Assembly (NCBI GenBank): GCA_009692015.1
Contig: SIAB01000002.1
Location: forward strand, 1 to 56,741
DNA length: 56,741 bases
Direction: 5' to 3'
From: Phycisphaerales bacterium
Lineage (GTDB): Bacteria; Planctomycetota; Phycisphaerae; Phycisphaerales; SM1A02
The notes under the pieces were generated by a model. It had not been told where the DNA came from. It ran no database searches and saw only the letters and a list, made by a program, of their open reading frames with translations. A program made the translations under genes and the position numbers. Shown here one piece after another: positions 55,186 to 56,741 of this stretch (its first letter is position 1; each line of letters begins with the position of its first letter).

Positions 55186-56741
55186 ATGCGCCGCTCCATT
55201 CTTTCCATCGTTCTCCCGATCTGCACGCCGTTCATACTCGTTGCTTGTGAGGATCCCAAGGTCGCCCTGCGCGACCAAACTGAGTTGAAGATTCGCCAGG
55301 CTGGTGAAGCGCTCGCCGTCGCCGCCCACCGGGCCAGCCTCGACCGCGTTGCCGCTGCCGAGTCACTGCGCTCCGCATCGGCCGGACTCGCGGGATTGAA
55401 CGGGGCGACTGCCACGCAAGGACAGGTCGCGGCCAGCCTCATGACCACAGCCTCGACCCAGGCGGGAATCCTCGAGATTGGCAGGGCCGATCAACTCGAG
55501 AGTGCCAATCGAACGAGCCGCATGCTCGCGAGCGGACTTCTCAATGCGCTCGATGGCTTGGAGGCATTCGTCGCGTCGGAGAGTGACTCGGGACTCTCGG
55601 AGGAATCAGAGCAGCTCAGTCCAACACTTTCCGAAGCAACCGCGGCGCAGAGCGAACAGACCACGCAGCTTGAGAGTCTCTCGGACGAGGTTGCAACCCT
55701 GCGCACTGCGAACGAGCAGGCGCTCGGTGAAGCCCAGAATCTTGCGGCAGAGGCCGAAGAGATCCGGCAGCGCGGATTGAAAGCGGCGCGCGGTGAGATC
55801 ACCCGTATCGCCGAAGAGGCTGGTCAGAAGCGCGATGAGGCGCGTGCCAAGAGAACATTCGCCTCACAAGCCGAAGTTTCGGCAGCGCACTTGGCATCAC
55901 GGCAGCGGATCCAGGCCAACGCAGCTGACGATGCAAACAATCGCGTCAAGGTCATTCAAGGCGTGCGCGCTGCGCTCGATCAGTTCTCGAACACGGCGAA
56001 TGCCAACGCCACGCAGGCGCGGGAGATCGGCGAGGCGCTGCGCGCATCGATACTCACACTCACAACTTCTGCCAACCCAGGTGAGAGCGCCGAGTTGACC
56101 GGCTGCTACGAGCGCGCCTTCGCCGACTTTGATTCCGCCAGTTCATCGGCCGGGCGAAGTGGATCTGGTGGTGGCGCGCGATTTGAGATCGCCGCTGTGC
56201 GCGCCCGTGCGCTGCTGCTGCGGGGTGAGGGAGAGTTTCAGCAAGCAGTCCTTCTCCATTCCATCGCAACGAGCCCGAGTTTCGCGCCGTCGCAGAGGGA
56301 GTTCTCGACACAAGCAAAGGACTTGCTTGCCAAGGCCCAAGCTTCGACGCAGGAGGCGCTCGATACCTACAGCACACTCGCAGAATCATTGGCAAATGGC
56401 TCGGGTGACAACGCCTCCAAGCAAGCACTCGCGGCGAGTATCGACCGCGCGCTGAAATCGATTCATCTGCCCAGTTTCGATGGGCCCGCAACTTCGGCAG
56501 CGGCCGGTTCAACGGCAACGCCACAGGCGGATCCTGTTGACGAGTCTGCGGCAGCGCCCGCTGAAGTCGCAGCGCAACAAGCGGGTGCAGGCGATGGTCC
56601 ACCATTCGGCAGCGTCGAGGACCTCGCTGCATTCTTGGGAGACTCAAGGCGCGATCCTGAAATGACGCTGGGACTGGACGCGCTCCTGATCGCCACAACT
56701 CCCGAGGGTGACTCGCTCGCGGCGACCGCCTTTGGAGCCGA
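55186..56741 (+). CDS. Coiled-coil lipoprotein, truncated by window end
   Basis: An open frame of 518 codons runs off the right edge. The N-terminus is a lipoprotein signal (RSILSIVLPICTPFI, lipobox LVAC, Cys about residue 21). About 300 residues of Ala/Glu/Gln-rich helix follow, with heptad-like texture (e.g. EATAAQSEQTTQLESLSDEV, AEEIRQRGLKAARGE), then a less regular part with TPR-like features (RALLLRGEGEFQQAVLL) and a Pro/Ala-rich stretch. I do not recognise a family; a rod-like envelope spacer or tether is a reasonable guess. A TAGCCT box is 24 bases before the ATG and no Shine-Dalgarno sequence is seen. The C-terminus is unknown. Confidence 0.85.
   Translation, partial: MRRSILSIVLPICTPFILVACEDPKVALRDQTELKIRQAGEALAVAAHRASLDRVAAAESLRSASAGLAGLNGATATQGQVAASLMTTASTQAGILEIGRADQLESANRTSRMLASGLLNALDGLEAFVASESDSGLSEESEQLSPTLSEATAAQSEQTTQLESLSDEVATLRTANEQALGEAQNLAAEAEEIRQRGLKAARGEITRIAEEAGQKRDEARAKRTFASQAEVSAAHLASRQRIQANAADDANNRVKVIQGVRAALDQFSNTANANATQAREIGEALRASILTLTTSANPGESAELTGCYERAFADFDSASSSAGRSGSGGGARFEIAAVRARALLLRGEGEFQQAVLLHSIATSPSFAPSQREFSTQAKDLLAKAQASTQEALDTYSTLAESLANGSGDNASKQALAASIDRALKSIHLPSFDGPATSAAAGSTATPQADPVDESAAAPAEVAAQQAGAGDGPPFGSVEDLAAFLGDSRRDPEMTLGLDALLIATTPEGDSLAATAFGA

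Overview
The window is a gene-dense, GC-rich bacterial chromosome segment with no rRNA, tRNA, insertion sequence, prophage or CRISPR array that I can recognise. The gene set points to a planctomycete, most likely of the Phycisphaerae lineage. It has two-domain DUF1080 and VCBS/FG-GAP secreted proteins, a system II (ResB/CcsA) cytochrome c maturation pair, a c-type heme protein with a CxxxxCH motif, a short PheT without its tRNA-binding insert, and outer-membrane assembly lipoproteins (BamD-like, LptE-like). I infer the lineage from gene content only.

Layout. 1-3165: end of an unknown gene, then a ferrous iron uptake cluster (BFD-like [2Fe-2S] protein, feoA, feoB, small Cys-containing membrane protein) with a Fur-type operator in the feoA promoter. 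3183-7794 (minus): ispD, an HscA/DnaK-like Hsp70, an ECF-type sigma factor and two related lipoproteins. 7839-11427: pheT, a cyclodeaminase-like protein and an alpha/beta hydrolase. 11416-14251 (minus): a secreted unknown protein and a trypsin-like protease. 14315-18871: VCBS-repeat protein, GAF-SpoIIE phosphatase and an MBL-fold hydrolase. 18802-24480: citrate synthase (minus), rhomboid protease, trpF, an RdgC-like gene (minus) and enolase. 24469-28568 (minus): ccsA and resB. 28614-32916: periplasmic cyclophilin, ALDH7-type dehydrogenase, a lone CoA-transferase B subunit and a DUF1080 protein. 32934-33830 (minus): FliA-type sigma factor. 34142-37994: BamD-like, LptE-like, FtsH. 38272-39612 (minus): a short UvrC. 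39703-45689: Cys-rich lipoprotein, pyrC, class III aminotransferase and an HpnN-like MMPL protein. 45664-47902 (minus): HMA-domain lipoprotein, NrnA-like phosphoesterase, ribF. 47950-52661: large NAD-glutamate dehydrogenase and a MuiA-family protein. 52662-53654 (minus): TIM-barrel sugar isomerase/epimerase. 53692-end: CxxxxCH heme protein and a coiled-coil lipoprotein that runs off the window.

The strongest signal outside the genes is the arrangement of promoters. At least fourteen transcription-unit starts have a TANNNT (-10-like) box only 6-11 bases before the start codon and mostly lack a Shine-Dalgarno sequence, so their mRNAs should be leaderless or nearly so. Other genes (the ECF and FliA sigma factors, ftsH, the Cys-rich lipoprotein, the secreted protein) have clear Shine-Dalgarno sequences and longer leaders. 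Divergent starts are as little as 25 bases apart, and in one case both -10 boxes are the same seven bases. Same-strand neighbours typically overlap by ATGA/GTGA, and most convergent pairs overlap at their 3' ends. The window therefore looks like a compact genome using two modes of translation initiation.

Functional links. Ferrous iron import (Feo) and cytochrome c assembly (ResB/CcsA) fit the heme protein at 53692. BamD-like, LptE-like and FtsH genes describe outer-membrane building and envelope quality control. The aminotransferase plus HpnN-like pair suggests hopanoid modification and transport. The ALDH7 plus CoA-transferase pair suggests amino-acid (lysine-type) catabolism. No single new multi-gene defence or biosynthetic system is evident.
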